Source: Pseudaeromonas paramecii
GTDB lineage: Bacteria > Pseudomonadota > Gammaproteobacteria > Enterobacterales > Aeromonadaceae
Length of the DNA: 64,000 bases
Assembly: GCF_039540575.1 (NCBI RefSeq)
Contig: NZ_BAABFC010000022.1
Location: 1 to 64,000 of the forward strand
Direction of reading: 5' to 3'
This document shows positions 17,045 to 29,923 of the stretch, in pieces (positions within the stretch are counted from its first letter, which is position 1; each line of letters opens with the position of its first letter). The translations under genes and the position numbers were made by a program. A model generated the notes under the pieces. That model saw only the letters and a program-made list of their open reading frames with translations. It made no database searches and had not been told where the DNA came from.

Positions 17045-18034
17045 ATGAAAATCGCTCTGTTCAGTTGCAAGGCCTATGATCGTGACTATTTCCAGCAGGC
17101 CAACCAGGACTTCCAGTTCCACATTGACTACTTCGATGTCCGGTTGGAGCACAAGACCGCCCGCCTGGCCCATGGCTATGATGCCGTCTGCGCCTTTGTG
17201 AACGATGAGCTGGATGCCCAGGTCCTCGAGGAACTGGCGGCCAATGGCACCCGCATCATCGCCATGCGCTGCGCCGGCTACAACAATGTGGATCTGGACA
17301 CGGCACAACGGCTCGGCCTAGAGGTGGTGCGGGTTCCAGCCTATTCTCCCGAAGCCGTCGCCGAGCATGCCATCGGCCTGATGATGACCCTGAACCGCCG
17401 TATCCATAAGGCCTATCAGCGCACCCGGGATGCCAATTTTGCGCTGGACGGTCTGGTGGGTTTTAACATGCACGGCAAGACCGCCGGCATCATAGGCACC
17501 GGCAAGATAGGCATCGCCACCCTGCGGATCCTCAAAGGCTTTGGCATGAAGCTGCTGGTGAGCGACCCTTATGTCAATCCCGCCGCCGTCGAGCTGGGGG
17601 CTGAGTATGTGGACGTAGATACCCTGCTGCGCCAATCCGATGTCATCAGCCTGCACTGCCCCCTGTTCAAGGAGAACTATCACCTGCTCAACGCCGAGGC
17701 GTTCGCCAAGATGAAGCCGGGGGTGATGATCATCAACACCAGTCGCGGTGGCCTGCTGGACTCCGTCGCCGCCATCGATGCCCTTAAGCAGGGCAAGATC
17801 GGTGCCCTTGGCCTGGATGTTTATGAAGAAGAAGAAGAGCTGTTCTTTGAAGACAAGTCCAACGAGGTGATCACCGACGATACTTTCCGCCGCCTCTCCG
17901 CCTGTCACAACGTGCTGTTTACCGGTCACCAGGCGTTTCTGACCCGGGAGGCCCTGCTGGCCATTGCCGGTACCACCCTCAACAACCTGGCACTGTTTGC
18001 CCAGGGACAGACCAGCGGCAACGAAGTCAAATAA
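17045..18034 (+). CDS. ldhA: NAD-dependent D-lactate dehydrogenase
   Basis: 329-residue D-2-hydroxyacid dehydrogenase that reduces pyruvate to D-lactate during fermentation. Rossmann motif GTGKIG is at residues 151-156; catalytic residues are Arg234 (NTSRGG), Glu263 and His295 (FTGHQAFLT), aligned one position off E. coli LdhA (Arg235, Glu264, His296). A GAGG ribosome binding site precedes the ATG. A HexR-type palindrome in the promoter suggests coupling to Entner-Doudoroff flux. The gene is followed by a 12-bp hairpin and then by satP, so lactate formation and acetate transport are encoded side by side. Confidence 0.96.
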   Translation: MKIALFSCKAYDRDYFQQANQDFQFHIDYFDVRLEHKTARLAHGYDAVCAFVNDELDAQVLEELAANGTRIIAMRCAGYNNVDLDTAQRLGLEVVRVPAYSPEAVAEHAIGLMMTLNRRIHKAYQRTRDANFALDGLVGFNMHGKTAGIIGTGKIGIATLRILKGFGMKLLVSDPYVNPAAVELGAEYVDVDTLLRQSDVISLHCPLFKENYHLLNAEAFAKMKPGVMIINTSRGGLLDSVAAIDALKQGKIGALGLDVYEEEEELFFEDKSNEVITDDTFRRLSACHNVLFTGHQAFLTREALLAIAGTTLNNLALFAQGQTSGNEVK

Positions 18035-18040
18035 CGCCAA

Positions 18041-18067
18041 ACCAAGGCAGGCACCGCCTGCCTTGGT
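18041..18067 (+). terminator. Hairpin after ldhA
   Basis: Perfect 12-bp stem (ACCAAGGCAGGC / GCCTGCCTTGGT) with a 3-nt loop, 6 nt past the ldhA stop. No T-run follows directly, so it may be an RNA-stabilising 3' end rather than a strict intrinsic terminator. Confidence 0.55.
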
Positions 18068-18097
18068 CCAGAGCCAGACTCTTTTTCGCGCCACCTC

Positions 18098-18126
18098 TTG
18101 CGTGCCTTGCCGGCCCTCTCTAGAAT
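18098..18126 (+). promoter_or_regulatory. Proposed satP promoter
   Basis: TTGCGT and TAGAAT are separated by 17 bp. The predicted start near 18133 gives satP a leader of about 60 nt that contains an 8-bp hairpin (18151-18168). Confidence 0.5.
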
Positions 18127-18150
18127 CGCCGCGAAATTAACCCCAGTCAT

Positions 18151-18168
18151 GACAGGCCAAGGCCTGTC
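18151..18168 (+). other. Leader hairpin upstream of satP
   Basis: Perfect inverted repeat GACAGGCC-AA-GGCCTGTC ending 24 nt before the GTG start and followed by TTCTTTG. It could be a weak attenuator or a binding site for an RNA- or DNA-binding regulator. No known riboswitch fold is evident. Confidence 0.45.
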
Positions 18169-18192
18169 TTCTTTGTATATGGAGAACATATC

Positions 18193-18756
18193 GTGAACGG
18201 AAACCTGGCCAACCCGGCCCCCCTGGGCCTGATGGGCTTCGGCATGACCACAGTGCTGCTCAACATCCACAACGCCGGCTTCATCAGCCTGAGCGCCATG
18301 ATCCTGGCCATGGGTCTGGCCTATGGTGGTGCCGCTCAAGTCATCGCCGGTATTCTGGAGTTTAAGAAGGGCAACACCTTCGGCCTGACCGCCTTCACCT
18401 CCTACGGCTTTTTCTGGCTGAGCCTGGTGGCCCTGCTGGTGCTGCCCAAGCTGGGCTGGGCCGACGCGGCTGACGCCACCGCCATGGGTTTCTACCTGCT
18501 GGTGTGGGGTATCTTCACCCTGTTCATGTTCCTCGGCACCTTGAAAGGTCCCAAGGCGCTGCAGTTCGTGTTCGGCTCCCTGGTGGTGTTGTTCTTCCTG
18601 CTGGCCATCAAGGACTTCACCGGCAACGCGGCCCTGGGGACCCTGGCCGGCTTTGAAGGCATCGTCTGTGGTGCCTCCGCCATCTACCTGGCCATGGCCG
18701 AAGTACTGAACGAAAAGTTCGGCCGCAGCGTGCTGCCCATCGGCGAACCCAAGTAA
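18193..18756 (+). CDS. satP: Acetate/succinate-proton symporter (SatP/YaaH, AceTr family)
   Basis: 187-residue membrane protein with six predicted TM helices and the family signature [14 protein letters not shown] near the N-terminus. It belongs to the GPR1/FUN34/YaaH acetate uptake family; E. coli SatP imports acetate and succinate with protons. It starts with GTG behind a GGAG ribosome binding site, and the signature motif only five codons in rules out a later start. It lies directly downstream of ldhA but has its own promoter-like sequence and leader hairpin. Confidence 0.92.
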   Translation: MNGNLANPAPLGLMGFGMTTVLLNIHNAGFISLSAMILAMGLAYGGAAQVIAGILEFKKGNTFGLTAFTSYGFFWLSLVALLVLPKLGWADAADATAMGFYLLVWGIFTLFMFLGTLKGPKALQFVFGSLVVLFFLLAIKDFTGNAALGTLAGFEGIVCGASAIYLAMAEVLNEKFGRSVLPIGEPK

Positions 18757-18774
18757 ACGCCTTAACAAGGCGAT

Positions 18775-18808
18775 AAAAAACCGAAGCCTTGGCTTCGGTT
18801 TTTTTTAT
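18775..18808 (+). terminator. Terminator after satP
   Basis: AAAAAA-CCGAAGCC-TT-GGCTTCGG-TTTTTTTT: a strong stem with T-runs on both strands, 19 nt past the satP stop. Confidence 0.92.
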
Positions 18809-18826
18809 CCCTTCCGGCCACAAAAT

Positions 18827-18856
18827 AAAACAGGCTTGCCATCGGGCAAGCCTGTT
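18827..18856 (-). terminator. Terminator after purF
   Basis: AACAGGCTTGCC / GGCAAGCCTGTT, a 12-bp perfect stem with a 4-nt loop. It continues on the minus strand into TTTTATTTT, 22 nt beyond the purF stop. Confidence 0.88.
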
Positions 18857-18878
18857 AGAGGCGACAAGCCAGGAGAAC

Positions 18879-20405
18879 TCAGTTCTCGCCGTTATACAGC
18901 TCCAGATCCGCCACCCCTTCGTTCCACTCCCGTACCGCCTTGGCATCATCGCTGCGGAGGTTGTTGAGGAAGTCCAGGTAGTTCTGATCCACGTCCTGGG
19001 TCACGTACTGACCATTGAATACCGAGGTCTCAAATTGGCTGATGGCCGGATTGCCCTCACGCACCGCCTCTTCCAGATCCTTGAGATCCTGAAAGATCAG
19101 GCCGTCGGCCCCGATGAGCTTGCAGATCTCCTCCACATCCCGGCCATGGGCGATCAGCTCATTGGCGGTGGGCATGTCGATGCCATAGACGTTGGGGAAG
19201 CGTATCTCGGGCGCCGCTGAGGCAAAGTACACCTTGGCCGCCCCGGCCTCCCGGGCCATGTCGATGATCTGGCCTGAGGTGGTCCCCCGCACTATGCTGT
19301 CATCCACCAGCAGCACCTTCTTACCCTTGAACTCGGAGCTGATGGCATTGAGCTTGTTGCGCACCGACTTCTTGCGCTGCTTTTGTCCCGGCATGATGAA
19401 GGTACGGCCGATGTAGCGGTTCTTCACGAAGCCCTGGCGATAAGGCAGCCCCAGACGCTGGGCGATCTCCAGGGCGATATCGCAGGAGGTCTCGGGGATG
19501 GGGATCACCACATCAATGTCCAGGTCTTCCCACTGGCGCTTGATCTTCTCACCCAGCTTCTGGCCCATGTGCACCCGGGCGGCATACACGGAAACCTGGT
19601 TGATGAAGGAGTCAGGACGAGCAAAGTAGACGTATTCGAAGATGCAGGGGCACAGCTTGGCATCCTGGGCACACTGCTGGGTGAACAGCTGGCCCGACTC
19701 TGTGATGTACACGGCCTCACCGGGTTCCACGTCCCGCATCAGATCGAAGCCCAACACATCCAGGGCCACGCTCTCGGAGGCCACCATGTACTCTATGCCC
19801 CCCTCCTCGCTCAGACGACGACCGATCACCAGGGGACGGATACCGTTGGGATCGCGGAAGGCGACCAGGCCGTGACCTATGATCACCGACACCACCGCAT
19901 AGGCGCCACGGATCTGCTTATGCACCTGCTGGATGGCAGTAAAGATGTCAGAAGGCTGCAAACGAGGCTGGTCATGCAGCAGCAGATCCAGCTCGTGAGC
20001 GAAAACGTTTAACAAAACTTCAGAATCAGAGGTGGTGTTGATGTGGCGGCGGGCCACCTTGAACTGCTGATCCCGCAGATCTTTGGCGTTGGTCAGGTTG
20101 CCATTGTGGGCCAAGGCAATGCCAAACGGAGAATTGACGTAGAAAGGCTGGGCCTCGGCGGCACTGGAGCTGCCGGCGGTGGGATAACGCACATGGCCGA
20201 TGCCGATGTTGCCCTTGAGCCGCTGCATGTGGCGGGTTTCAAACACGTCCTTGACCAGCCCATTGGCCTTACGCTGCTTGAACGTACCATCTTCGATGGT
20301 CACGATGCCAGCCGCATCTTGGCCACGGTGCTGCAACACGGTCAGGGCGTCATACAACGCCTGGTTGACCGGAGTGGTGCCAACAATACCGACGATACCA
20401 CACAT
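18879..20405 (-). CDS. purF: Amidophosphoribosyltransferase
   Basis: First committed enzyme of de novo purine synthesis: PRPP + glutamine to 5-phosphoribosylamine. The 508-residue protein begins MCGIVGIVG, so Cys2 becomes the N-terminal nucleophile of the glutaminase domain after Met removal, with no propeptide. The PRPP-binding loop is in the C-terminal half ([14 protein letters not shown]). Length equals the E. coli enzyme (505). It follows cvpA by 27 bp, as in E. coli, and both probably respond to PurR. Confidence 0.97.
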   Translation of the reverse strand: MCGIVGIVGTTPVNQALYDALTVLQHRGQDAAGIVTIEDGTFKQRKANGLVKDVFETRHMQRLKGNIGIGHVRYPTAGSSSAAEAQPFYVNSPFGIALAHNGNLTNAKDLRDQQFKVARRHINTTSDSEVLLNVFAHELDLLLHDQPRLQPSDIFTAIQQVHKQIRGAYAVVSVIIGHGLVAFRDPNGIRPLVIGRRLSEEGGIEYMVASESVALDVLGFDLMRDVEPGEAVYITESGQLFTQQCAQDAKLCPCIFEYVYFARPDSFINQVSVYAARVHMGQKLGEKIKRQWEDLDIDVVIPIPETSCDIALEIAQRLGLPYRQGFVKNRYIGRTFIMPGQKQRKKSVRNKLNAISSEFKGKKVLLVDDSIVRGTTSGQIIDMAREAGAAKVYFASAAPEIRFPNVYGIDMPTANELIAHGRDVEEICKLIGADGLIFQDLKDLEEAVREGNPAISQFETSVFNGQYVTQDVDQNYLDFLNNLRSDDAKAVREWNEGVADLELYNGEN

Positions 20406-20432
20406 GTCTTGATGTTCCTTTAGGCTCTAACG

Positions 20433-20915
20433 TTACTTGATGAAACTCGACGACGACTTCATGAACTCGAAAAACCAGCTCACCACGACGCCAAATTCCG
20501 GGATTAATTTAGACTGTTGCCACCAGAAGCTCTGACTGGCAGAGGTAAAGGTGTCCATGAAAAATAGCAGGGCGCTGACGATCAGCACACCGCGGATGGC
20601 GCCAAAGCAGATGCCCAGGATTCGATCCGTGCCGGACAGCCCCGTCTTGTCCACCAGGGTGGAGATGAGGTAGTTGACGATACCCCCCAGGATCAGGGTC
20701 GCCACAAACAGGGCTATGATGGCCACACCGTTGCGCAGCAACTCTTCTTGCAGGGAGGTGAAATACACCGCCAGATCGGCATAGAAATGACTGGCGATGA
20801 AGAAGGCCACGAACCAGGTTGCCAGGGACAGGGCTTCCTTGACGAACCCGCGGATCAGACTGATGAGAGAAGACAGAGCTATCACTGCCAAGATGGCGTA
20901 ATCAACCCAGACCAC
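20433..20915 (-). CDS. cvpA: CvpA family membrane protein
   Basis: 160-residue inner-membrane protein with four hydrophobic segments, named for its requirement in colicin V production; its biochemical role is unknown. It starts at GTG ([16 protein letters not shown]) with a GGAG site 6 nt upstream. Its coupling to purF is the conserved gammaproteobacterial arrangement. Confidence 0.92.
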   Translation of the reverse strand: MVWVDYAILAVIALSSLISLIRGFVKEALSLATWFVAFFIASHFYADLAVYFTSLQEELLRNGVAIIALFVATLILGGIVNYLISTLVDKTGLSGTDRILGICFGAIRGVLIVSALLFFMDTFTSASQSFWWQQSKLIPEFGVVVSWFFEFMKSSSSFIK

Positions 20916-20954
20916 AAGCGCTCCGCTGGAGTAGGAAAAGTGCGGCGCATTCTA

Positions 20955-20970
20955 GCAAAAACGATTTCCG
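20955..20970. promoter_or_regulatory. Candidate PurR operator before cvpA-purF
   Basis: A 16-bp window centred on CG (core AAACGATTTC) matches the E. coli PurR consensus ACGCAAACGGTTTCGT at about 10 of 16 positions and lies about 40 bp upstream of the cvpA start. PurR control of this operon is known in E. coli, but the match here is imperfect. Confidence 0.35.
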
Positions 20971-21005
20971 ATTGCTTGCAAAAGTTGCCCGGTCAGCGGC
21001 CAGCA

Positions 21006-21041
21006 AAAAGGGGTCGGACACGCTCGTGTCCGACCCCTTTT
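21006..21041. terminator. Long-stem terminator after serS
   Basis: A 16-bp perfect stem (left arm AAAAGGGGTCGGACAC) with a 4-nt loop and T-runs on both strands, 16 nt beyond the serS stop. It is the longest perfect hairpin I noticed here. The GGGGTCGGACAC arm resembles dispersed repeats of other gammaproteobacteria. Confidence 0.85.
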
Positions 21042-21056
21042 CAGACCGTGACGACC

Positions 21057-22370
<1,314 letters not shown>

Positions 22371-22478
22371 TTAGACAAATGACTTCAATGGGGTGAGCCG
22401 GCGGGCTCGGACGGTATCACCGCCCATAAATGGCGCTCAGTCTAACAAAGCCACCCCGGCTTGTAATGGGAAAAACCG

Positions 22479-23822
22479 CTATTTTCCGCCGGGATAGCGC
22501 TGGAGGTTGCTCTGGGCGTCCAACTCGGCCAGGTAGTCGAGTTTCTGGCGGATCTGCTTCTCCAGCCCTCGCTCTGAGGGCTCGTAATAGCGCCGTGCGG
22601 CCAGCTCAGGCGGCAGATAGCACTCACCGGCAGCATAGGCACCGGGCTCATCGTGGGCATAACGGTACTCGGCACCGTAACCCAGCTCGGCCAGCAGCTT
22701 GGTGGGGGCATTGCGCAGGTGCGGCGGGACCTCGAAATCGGGCAACTCTCGGGCATCTTGGAGCGCCGCCTTCCAAGCTACATACACCGCATTGCTCTTG
22801 GGAGCACAGGCCAGATAGACCACCGCCTGGGCGATGGCCCGTTCCCCTTCGGCCGGTCCCACCCGCTCGAAGCAATCCCAGGCGGCCAGGGCCACCTGCA
22901 TGGCCTTGGGATCGGCATTGCCCACATCCTCGGAGGCGATGGCCAGCAGACGGCGCGCCACGTAGAGGGGATCGCCGCCCGCCGCCACGATGCGGGCATA
23001 CCAGTAAAGCCCCGCCTGGGGATCCGAGCCGCGGATGGACTTGTGCAGGGCGGAGATCAGGTCGTAATAGAGATCGCCGCCCTTATCAAAACGCGCCACC
23101 CGTTCGCCACTCACCGCCGCCAGCAGATCCGGATCGATGCGCCGCTGGCCCCCCTGCTCCACCGCCAGATCCGCCAGCAGCTCCAGGTAGTTGAGCGCCC
23201 GGCGGGCATCCCCCTCCACCAGTCGCACCAGCCCGTCCAGGGCACCGGGAGCAAACTCAAGCCCCTGCCCCGCCAAGCCACGCTCATCGGTGAGCGCCTG
23301 CTGGATCACGGCGGCAATCTCCTCGTCGCTCAGGCGCTTGAGCAGATAGACCCGGGCCCGGGAGAGCAGGGCGTTATTGAGTTCGAAGGAGGGATTTTCG
23401 GTGGTGGCGCCCACGAAGATGATGGTGCCATCCTCGATGTGCGGCAGGAAGGCATCCTGCTGGCTCTTGTTGAAGCGGTGCACCTCATCGACAAACAGCA
23501 GGGTGCGCCGGCCTCGGTATTGGTTGTCCTTGGCCCGGTCGATGGCGGCACGGATCTCCTTGACCCCGGAGGTCACCGCCGAGAGCCGCTCCACCTCCGC
23601 CTGACAGCACAGGGCCATCAGCTCGGCCAGTGTGGTCTTGCCGGTACCGGGCGGCCCCCAGAGGATCATGGAGTGACACTGGCCGGCCTCCAGGGCACGG
23701 CGCAGTGGCTTATCCGGCCCCAGCAGGTGAGACTGACCTATGTATTGCTCCAGCCGCTGGGGCCGCATCCGGGCCGCCAAGGGGCGAAAGTCCGGGGCGA
23801 AGTCCAGGCTGAGATTACCCAT
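22479..23822 (-). CDS. rarA: Replication-associated recombination protein A (AAA+ ATPase)
   Basis: 447-residue clamp-loader-like AAA+ protein of the RarA/MgsA/WRNIP1 family acting at stalled replication forks. Walker A is [11 protein letters not shown] (about residues 57-67), Walker [12 protein letters not shown], sensor 1 [10 protein letters not shown], with a C-terminal tetramerisation region. Its ATG shares one base with the lolA stop (TGATG), so translation is probably coupled. The order ftsK-lolA-rarA-serS is conserved in gammaproteobacteria. Confidence 0.96.
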   Translation of the reverse strand: MGNLSLDFAPDFRPLAARMRPQRLEQYIGQSHLLGPDKPLRRALEAGQCHSMILWGPPGTGKTTLAELMALCCQAEVERLSAVTSGVKEIRAAIDRAKDNQYRGRRTLLFVDEVHRFNKSQQDAFLPHIEDGTIIFVGATTENPSFELNNALLSRARVYLLKRLSDEEIAAVIQQALTDERGLAGQGLEFAPGALDGLVRLVEGDARRALNYLELLADLAVEQGGQRRIDPDLLAAVSGERVARFDKGGDLYYDLISALHKSIRGSDPQAGLYWYARIVAAGGDPLYVARRLLAIASEDVGNADPKAMQVALAAWDCFERVGPAEGERAIAQAVVYLACAPKSNAVYVAWKAALQDARELPDFEVPPHLRNAPTKLLAELGYGAEYRYAHDEPGAYAAGECYLPPELAARRYYEPSERGLEKQIRQKLDYLAELDAQSNLQRYPGGK

Positions 23823-24436
23823 CAGCGTTGATCGTCCACCGTGACGCCCTTGGGCACCTCAAAGCGGAACGTGCCGGCCTTTACCACTGGCTGGGCATTG
23901 TACTGGCTCAGCTCGAATTCGCTGCGCTGGCCCTGGGTCTCATTGACCTCGAAGCGACTCAGTTGACCGTTCTGGCCAAAGATGAGACGCAACGACTCGA
24001 TGCGCTGCCCCTTTTGCTTGCTGGTCACGGTGAAGGCGTTCTCCTCCTTGAGCACATCGTAGCGGGCCCAGAGGGAGGGATCCGTGCTGGAGATGAGCAG
24101 GAAGGGGGTGTTGACCACCGCATCGGCCAGTGTGGTGATGGAAACCTGCTCGACGAAGGGATCATAGAGCCATACCGACTTGCCATCGGAGAGGATCAGG
24201 CTTTCATCCGGTTGTTGGGTCTCCCAACGGAAGCGATCCGGACGGGACACCAGCAGCTCACCGCTGGCTTGCTGCAGCGGCTGCCCCTCCACATCAAACA
24301 CCTGCTGCTGAAAATGCGCCGAGAACTGCTTCACCTGACCCAACAAGGTCTTAAGCTCCTGGGCATCGTCGGCCCAGGAAGGCAGCAGATAACCGGCCAG
24401 CAGGGCCGCGGTCAACAAGCGAACTGTCTTCTTCAT
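23822..24436 (-). CDS. lolA: Outer-membrane lipoprotein carrier protein LolA
   Basis: 204-residue periplasmic chaperone that accepts lipoproteins from LolCDE and hands them to LolB. The signal peptide [22 protein letters not shown] is cleaved before DDAQE, and a mature 11-strand half-barrel of typical length follows. It starts two bases after the ftsK stop and overlaps rarA by one base, so ftsK-lolA-rarA form one translationally coupled unit. Confidence 0.95.
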   Translation of the reverse strand: MKKTVRLLTAALLAGYLLPSWADDAQELKTLLGQVKQFSAHFQQQVFDVEGQPLQQASGELLVSRPDRFRWETQQPDESLILSDGKSVWLYDPFVEQVSITTLADAVVNTPFLLISSTDPSLWARYDVLKEENAFTVTSKQKGQRIESLRLIFGQNGQLSRFEVNETQGQRSEFELSQYNAQPVVKAGTFRFEVPKGVTVDDQR

Positions 24437-24438
24437 GC

Positions 24439-26985
24439 TTAATCTCTCATGGGCGCCGGTGCCAGCACTTCCCGCTGGCCATTGGAGCCGGGTGGACTCA
24501 CGATTCCCTGGGCCTCCATCTGGTCCACCAGACGGGCCGCACGGTTGTAACCTATCTTGAAACGCCGTTGTACGCTGGAAGTAGAGCCCCGGCGGGACTC
24601 CACCACGAAGGCCACCGCCTCGTCAAACAAGGGATCCAGATCCTCACCGTTGAGATCCGGCTGCTCACCCGGCAACAGGCTCTCCGCCGTCACCTCGCCG
24701 TTCAAGATCTCGTCGATATAGTTGGGTTCGCCTCTGAGCTTCCAGTCCGCCACCACCTTATGCACCTCGTGGTCATCCACGAAAGCGCCGTGCACCCGGG
24801 TCGGCGTACTGTCGCCGGCTGGCAGATAGAGCATGTCCCCCATGCCCAGCAGGGATTCGGCCCCCGGCTGATCGAGTATGGTACGGGAGTCAATCTTCGA
24901 TGAGACCTGGAATGACACCCGGGTGGGGATGTTGGCCTTGATGAGGCCGGTGATCACGTCCACCGACGGCCTCTGGGTAGCCAGCACCAGGTGGATGCCG
25001 GCCGCCCGTGCCTTCTGGGCGATCCGGGCGATGAGCTCCTCCACCTTCTTGCCGACGATCATCATCATGTCGGCGAATTCGTCGATGATCACCACGATAC
25101 TGGGCAGGGTTTCCAGGTCCGGTGCCTCTTCATCGAAGGAGTCGCCGGGTCGCCAGAAGGGATCCTTGATGGGATTACCGCTGGCCTGGGCCGCCGCCAC
25201 CTTGGCGTTGAAGCCCTTGAGGTTACGCACCCCCATGGCCGACATCAGCTTGTAGCGTCGCTCCATCTCCCCGACACACCAGCGCAGGGCGTTGGCGGCG
25301 TCCTTCATGTCGGTGACCACCTCGGTCAACAGATGCGGAATGCCTTCATAGACCGACAGCTCCAGCATCTTGGGGTCGATCATGATGAAGCGCACCTGTT
25401 CCGGCGTGGCCTTGTAGAGCATGGAGAGGATCATGACATTGACCCCGACGGACTTACCGGAGCCCGTGGTACCCGCCACCAGCACGTGGGGCATCTTGGC
25501 CAGGTTCACCACCACGGACTCGCCGGCGATGTCTTGGCCCAGCACCATGGTCAGGGGGTTGTCCGACTGCCGGAAGCGCTCTGAGTCCAGCACCTCCTTG
25601 AGATAGACGGTCTGCCGATGACGGTTGGGCAACTCGAGTCCCACGTAGGGCTTGCCGGGGATCACCTCCACCACCCGCACACTCACCGCCGACAGGGAGC
25701 GGGCCAGGTCCCGAGACAGGCCGGTGATCTTGCTGGCCTTCATGCCAGGGGCCAGCTCCAGCTCAAACCGGGTGATCACAGGACCCGGATAGACACCCAC
25801 CACCTTGGCCTGCACGTTGTAATCGGCCAGCTTGGCTTCCACCAGACGGGCAATCCGCTCCAGTTCATCCGGGCTCATCATGCTCTGACGCACCGGCGGC
25901 GTATCCAGCAGGTTCAGCGACGGCAACTCCCCCAGGGGTTTGGGTCTGGGTTTGGGCACTACCAGCGGCTGAGGTTGACTGCTGGGTCCAGTCGCGGGCC
26001 GACTGGGTGCCGGCTCGGCACTGTCTGTGCCCCAGGGCAGGCTCACATCATCGTCATCGTCCGCCACCGACAGCCCCATGACGGGGGTAAAGTCGGCCTC
26101 GACCTTGGCCGGTTGACGCGGGGGCGTCGGGGCCGGCGTCTCATGCAGGGCACCCAGATCGATGGCCGGCTCCCAGTCATCCTCATCCTCGTCGCTCAGT
26201 GCCAGGGACGGCTCGGCCGCCACAGTACGCTTGGCCGGCGCAAAGCGGGGTGCCGGCTTGACGGGCACCTCGGCACGCGGGGTAACAAAGCGGGACGCTG
26301 ACGGCATTTCCTCGTCATCATCTTCATCATCGAAGAATTCTTCAGGCCCAACGGCCGGAGCCGGGCGACGGACTAGACGACGGAACACCTCGCCGGGCTG
26401 AGTGAAGAGCTGCAGGCTGCCGGTCACCGCCAGACCCAGGTATTCGGCGATCATCAACCAGGACCAGCCGGTAAACAGCGTGATACCGGTAGCAGTGGCA
26501 CACAAGAGCACCAGGGTCGTGCCCAGATCGCCAAACAGCGGATGCAGCTGGGTACCAAGCATGTCGCCCACCAGACCACCACAACTAAAGCTGTGAATGT
26601 CCGGGAAGTGCATGCTGCCCAGTCCCGCCATGCCTAGATACAACACTAGGAAGCCGACCAAGCGCAGCCCCAGGGTGAAGTAGTTAACACTGGTCAGCCG
26701 ATAGGGCCGCCAGAAGATGCTCCAGCCAATAAACACCAGCAAGGCCGGCAGCAAGTAAGCAAAGATCCCAAAGATGAAGAAACAGAGATCGGCGGTCCAG
26801 GCACCGGCTGCGCCGGCGGAGTTATGGATCTTGCCGCCCCAGGCGGTCTGGGACCAGCCCGGATCGGAGGGATGATAGGTCAGCAGGGCCAGCAGCAGGA
26901 ACAATGCTCCCAGGCTCAGAACGATGAGTCCCGTTTCAAAAATGCGCTGTAAACCTGAAATGGGAGTGAACTTCCTCGCGGTCAA
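24439..26985 (-). CDS. ftsK: DNA translocase FtsK
   Basis: 848-residue septal DNA pump: about four N-terminal TM segments (residues 20-180), an acidic/Pro-rich linker (about 210-350), a RecA-like motor with Walker [14 protein letters not shown] and Walker [13 protein letters not shown], and the C-terminal gamma winged helix that reads KOPS and activates XerD ([25 protein letters not shown]). The linker is far shorter than in E. coli FtsK (1329 residues), as is common outside the Enterobacteriaceae. The start is TTG at 26985 behind an AAGGAG site, an unusual initiation codon. Confidence 0.96.
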   Translation of the reverse strand: MTARKFTPISGLQRIFETGLIVLSLGALFLLLALLTYHPSDPGWSQTAWGGKIHNSAGAAGAWTADLCFFIFGIFAYLLPALLVFIGWSIFWRPYRLTSVNYFTLGLRLVGFLVLYLGMAGLGSMHFPDIHSFSCGGLVGDMLGTQLHPLFGDLGTTLVLLCATATGITLFTGWSWLMIAEYLGLAVTGSLQLFTQPGEVFRRLVRRPAPAVGPEEFFDDEDDDEEMPSASRFVTPRAEVPVKPAPRFAPAKRTVAAEPSLALSDEDEDDWEPAIDLGALHETPAPTPPRQPAKVEADFTPVMGLSVADDDDDVSLPWGTDSAEPAPSRPATGPSSQPQPLVVPKPRPKPLGELPSLNLLDTPPVRQSMMSPDELERIARLVEAKLADYNVQAKVVGVYPGPVITRFELELAPGMKASKITGLSRDLARSLSAVSVRVVEVIPGKPYVGLELPNRHRQTVYLKEVLDSERFRQSDNPLTMVLGQDIAGESVVVNLAKMPHVLVAGTTGSGKSVGVNVMILSMLYKATPEQVRFIMIDPKMLELSVYEGIPHLLTEVVTDMKDAANALRWCVGEMERRYKLMSAMGVRNLKGFNAKVAAAQASGNPIKDPFWRPGDSFDEEAPDLETLPSIVVIIDEFADMMMIVGKKVEELIARIAQKARAAGIHLVLATQRPSVDVITGLIKANIPTRVSFQVSSKIDSRTILDQPGAESLLGMGDMLYLPAGDSTPTRVHGAFVDDHEVHKVVADWKLRGEPNYIDEILNGEVTAESLLPGEQPDLNGEDLDPLFDEAVAFVVESRRGSTSSVQRRFKIGYNRAARLVDQMEAQGIVSPPGSNGQREVLAPAPMRD

Positions 26986-27046
26986 ACCCGACTCCTTGAT
27001 GCACGACTAACAAAAACGGCAGGCAGGGCCTGCAAAATTGGGCGCT

Positions 27047-27052
27047 ATTATA
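27047..27052 (-). promoter_or_regulatory. Probable ftsK promoter (-10)
   Basis: A perfect TATAAT on the minus strand lies about 60 bp before the ftsK start. A TTGTAT upstream is spaced 19 bp away, longer than ideal, so the -35 is uncertain. A short GC-rich inverted repeat (GCAGGC / GCCTGC) lies between promoter and gene. Confidence 0.45.
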
Positions 27053-27143
27053 CCCGGAGGGAGTTGCCAGTATACAAATAGGAAATGAGCGGCCAAGCCG
27101 CTCAGTTAACGCCCATCTGTGACCATCCGCCAACCGTCATGAC

Positions 27144-27635
27144 TCAACGGTTGTTAATCACCAGCCGATTGGTCTGTTTGACTTCTTCCATCACCACATA
27201 GGTACGGGTGTCATTCACGCCGGGGAGACGCAGCAGGGTTTCCCCCAGCAGGCGACGATAGGCAGACATGTCCGATACCCGGGTCTTGAGCAGGTAATCG
27301 AAGTCACCCGAGACCAGATGACACTCCTGGATCTCCTCCAGGGTCTGAACCGCCTTGTTGAATTGCTCGAACACGTCAGGGGCACCACGGTTTAAGGTGA
27401 TCTCGACGAATACCAGCAGGGAGGCATCCAGATAATGGGGATTAAGAATGGCGGTGTAGCCTTCGATAAACCCCTGCCGTTCCAGGCGACGCACCCGCTC
27501 CAGACAGGGTGTAGGGCTGAGTCCTACCCGTTTTGACAGTTCAACATTCGAAATGCGGCCATCCTTTTGCAGCTCGTTAAGAATGTTGCGATCTATCCTG
27601 TCAAGCTCCCTCAGTCTACTGTTCTCTTCCAGCAT
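27144..27635 (-). CDS. lrp: Leucine-responsive regulatory protein
   Basis: 163-residue Lrp/AsnC global regulator: N-terminal helix-turn-helix (RIDRNILNELQKDGRISNVELSKRVGLSPTPCLERVRRL) and a C-terminal RAM ligand/oligomerisation domain. Over most of its length it is close to enterobacterial Lrp. As in E. coli it lies between ftsK and trxB, divergent from trxB. The 513-bp spacer upstream would suit autoregulatory Lrp binding. Confidence 0.96.
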   Translation of the reverse strand: MLEENSRLRELDRIDRNILNELQKDGRISNVELSKRVGLSPTPCLERVRRLERQGFIEGYTAILNPHYLDASLLVFVEITLNRGAPDVFEQFNKAVQTLEEIQECHLVSGDFDYLLKTRVSDMSAYRRLLGETLLRLPGVNDTRTYVVMEEVKQTNRLVINNR

Positions 27636-29102
<1,467 letters not shown>

Positions 29103-29121
29103 ATAGTCTCCCGTCCAACCC

Positions 29122-29151
29122 AAGGGTGTGAACCGGCTTCACACCCTTTTT
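29122..29151 (+). terminator. Terminator after trxB
   Basis: AAGGGTGTGAA-CCGGC-TTCACACCCTT followed by TTT: an 11-bp perfect stem 20 nt past the stop. Confidence 0.92.
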
Positions 29152-29221
29152 GTTTGTGGTTTACCTTGGCTGACGGCTCGGTTAGTGTGCCTAACGCGGT
29201 CGTCTTATTACGGAGTACAGC

Positions 29222-29923
29222 ATGGAGCTGGTGCAGCTGGACGAGTCTGAACTGGCGTTTCCGCCAGTGGAGCTGGCCCTAAGCCAGCCCAACGGCTTGT
29301 TGGCCATCGGCGGTGATCTGAGCCCACAACGGATCTTGCTGGCCTACCGTCAGGGCATTTTTCCCTGGTTTGGTGCCCATCAACCCATTCTCTGGTGGTC
29401 CCCCGATCCGCGTGGTGTGCTGCAGCCTGACGCCATGCATTGTTCCCGCTCGCTGCAAAAGCAACTCAGACGCCAGACGGTGAGCTGCTGGATTAACCGG
29501 GACTTTGCCCAGGTCATTGCCGCCTGTGCGGCTCCTCGACGGGATTGTGAAGACACCTGGATCAGCCAGGAGATGCAGCAGGCCTATTTGCAGCTGCACA
29601 GCCTGGGACTGGCACATTCGATAGAAATATGGCGGGATGAACAGCTGGTAGGCGGCCTGTATGGCCTGGCCGTCGGCAGTCTGTTCTGCGGTGAATCCAT
29701 GTTTTCCCGAGATACCAACGCCTCCAAGCTGGCGCTCTATTATTTATGTCGCCACTGGCACAGGTGGGGCGGTCGCTTGATCGACTGCCAGATGCAAAAT
29801 AGTCATTTGGAGACACTTGGCGTGGTAGAGTGGCCTAGGGCGCGCTTCATGGCACAGCTGGCCAGATGCCGGGATGAAACCATAGACCCCGCCTGTTGGC
29901 GGTATCAAGAGGTAATAGTGTGA
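29222..29923 (+). CDS. aat: Leucyl/phenylalanyl-tRNA--protein transferase
   Basis: 233-residue transferase that adds Leu or Phe from aminoacyl-tRNA to N-terminal Lys or Arg, creating an N-degron for ClpS-ClpAP. Family motifs include GLLAIGGDLSPQRILLAYRQGIFPWF and WWSPDPRGVL. GGAG precedes the ATG at good spacing. The stop overlaps the bpt GTG start (GTGTGA), so the two N-degron transferases are translationally coupled. Confidence 0.96.
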   Translation: MELVQLDESELAFPPVELALSQPNGLLAIGGDLSPQRILLAYRQGIFPWFGAHQPILWWSPDPRGVLQPDAMHCSRSLQKQLRRQTVSCWINRDFAQVIAACAAPRRDCEDTWISQEMQQAYLQLHSLGLAHSIEIWRDEQLVGGLYGLAVGSLFCGESMFSRDTNASKLALYYLCRHWHRWGGRLIDCQMQNSHLETLGVVEWPRARFMAQLARCRDETIDPACWRYQEVIV

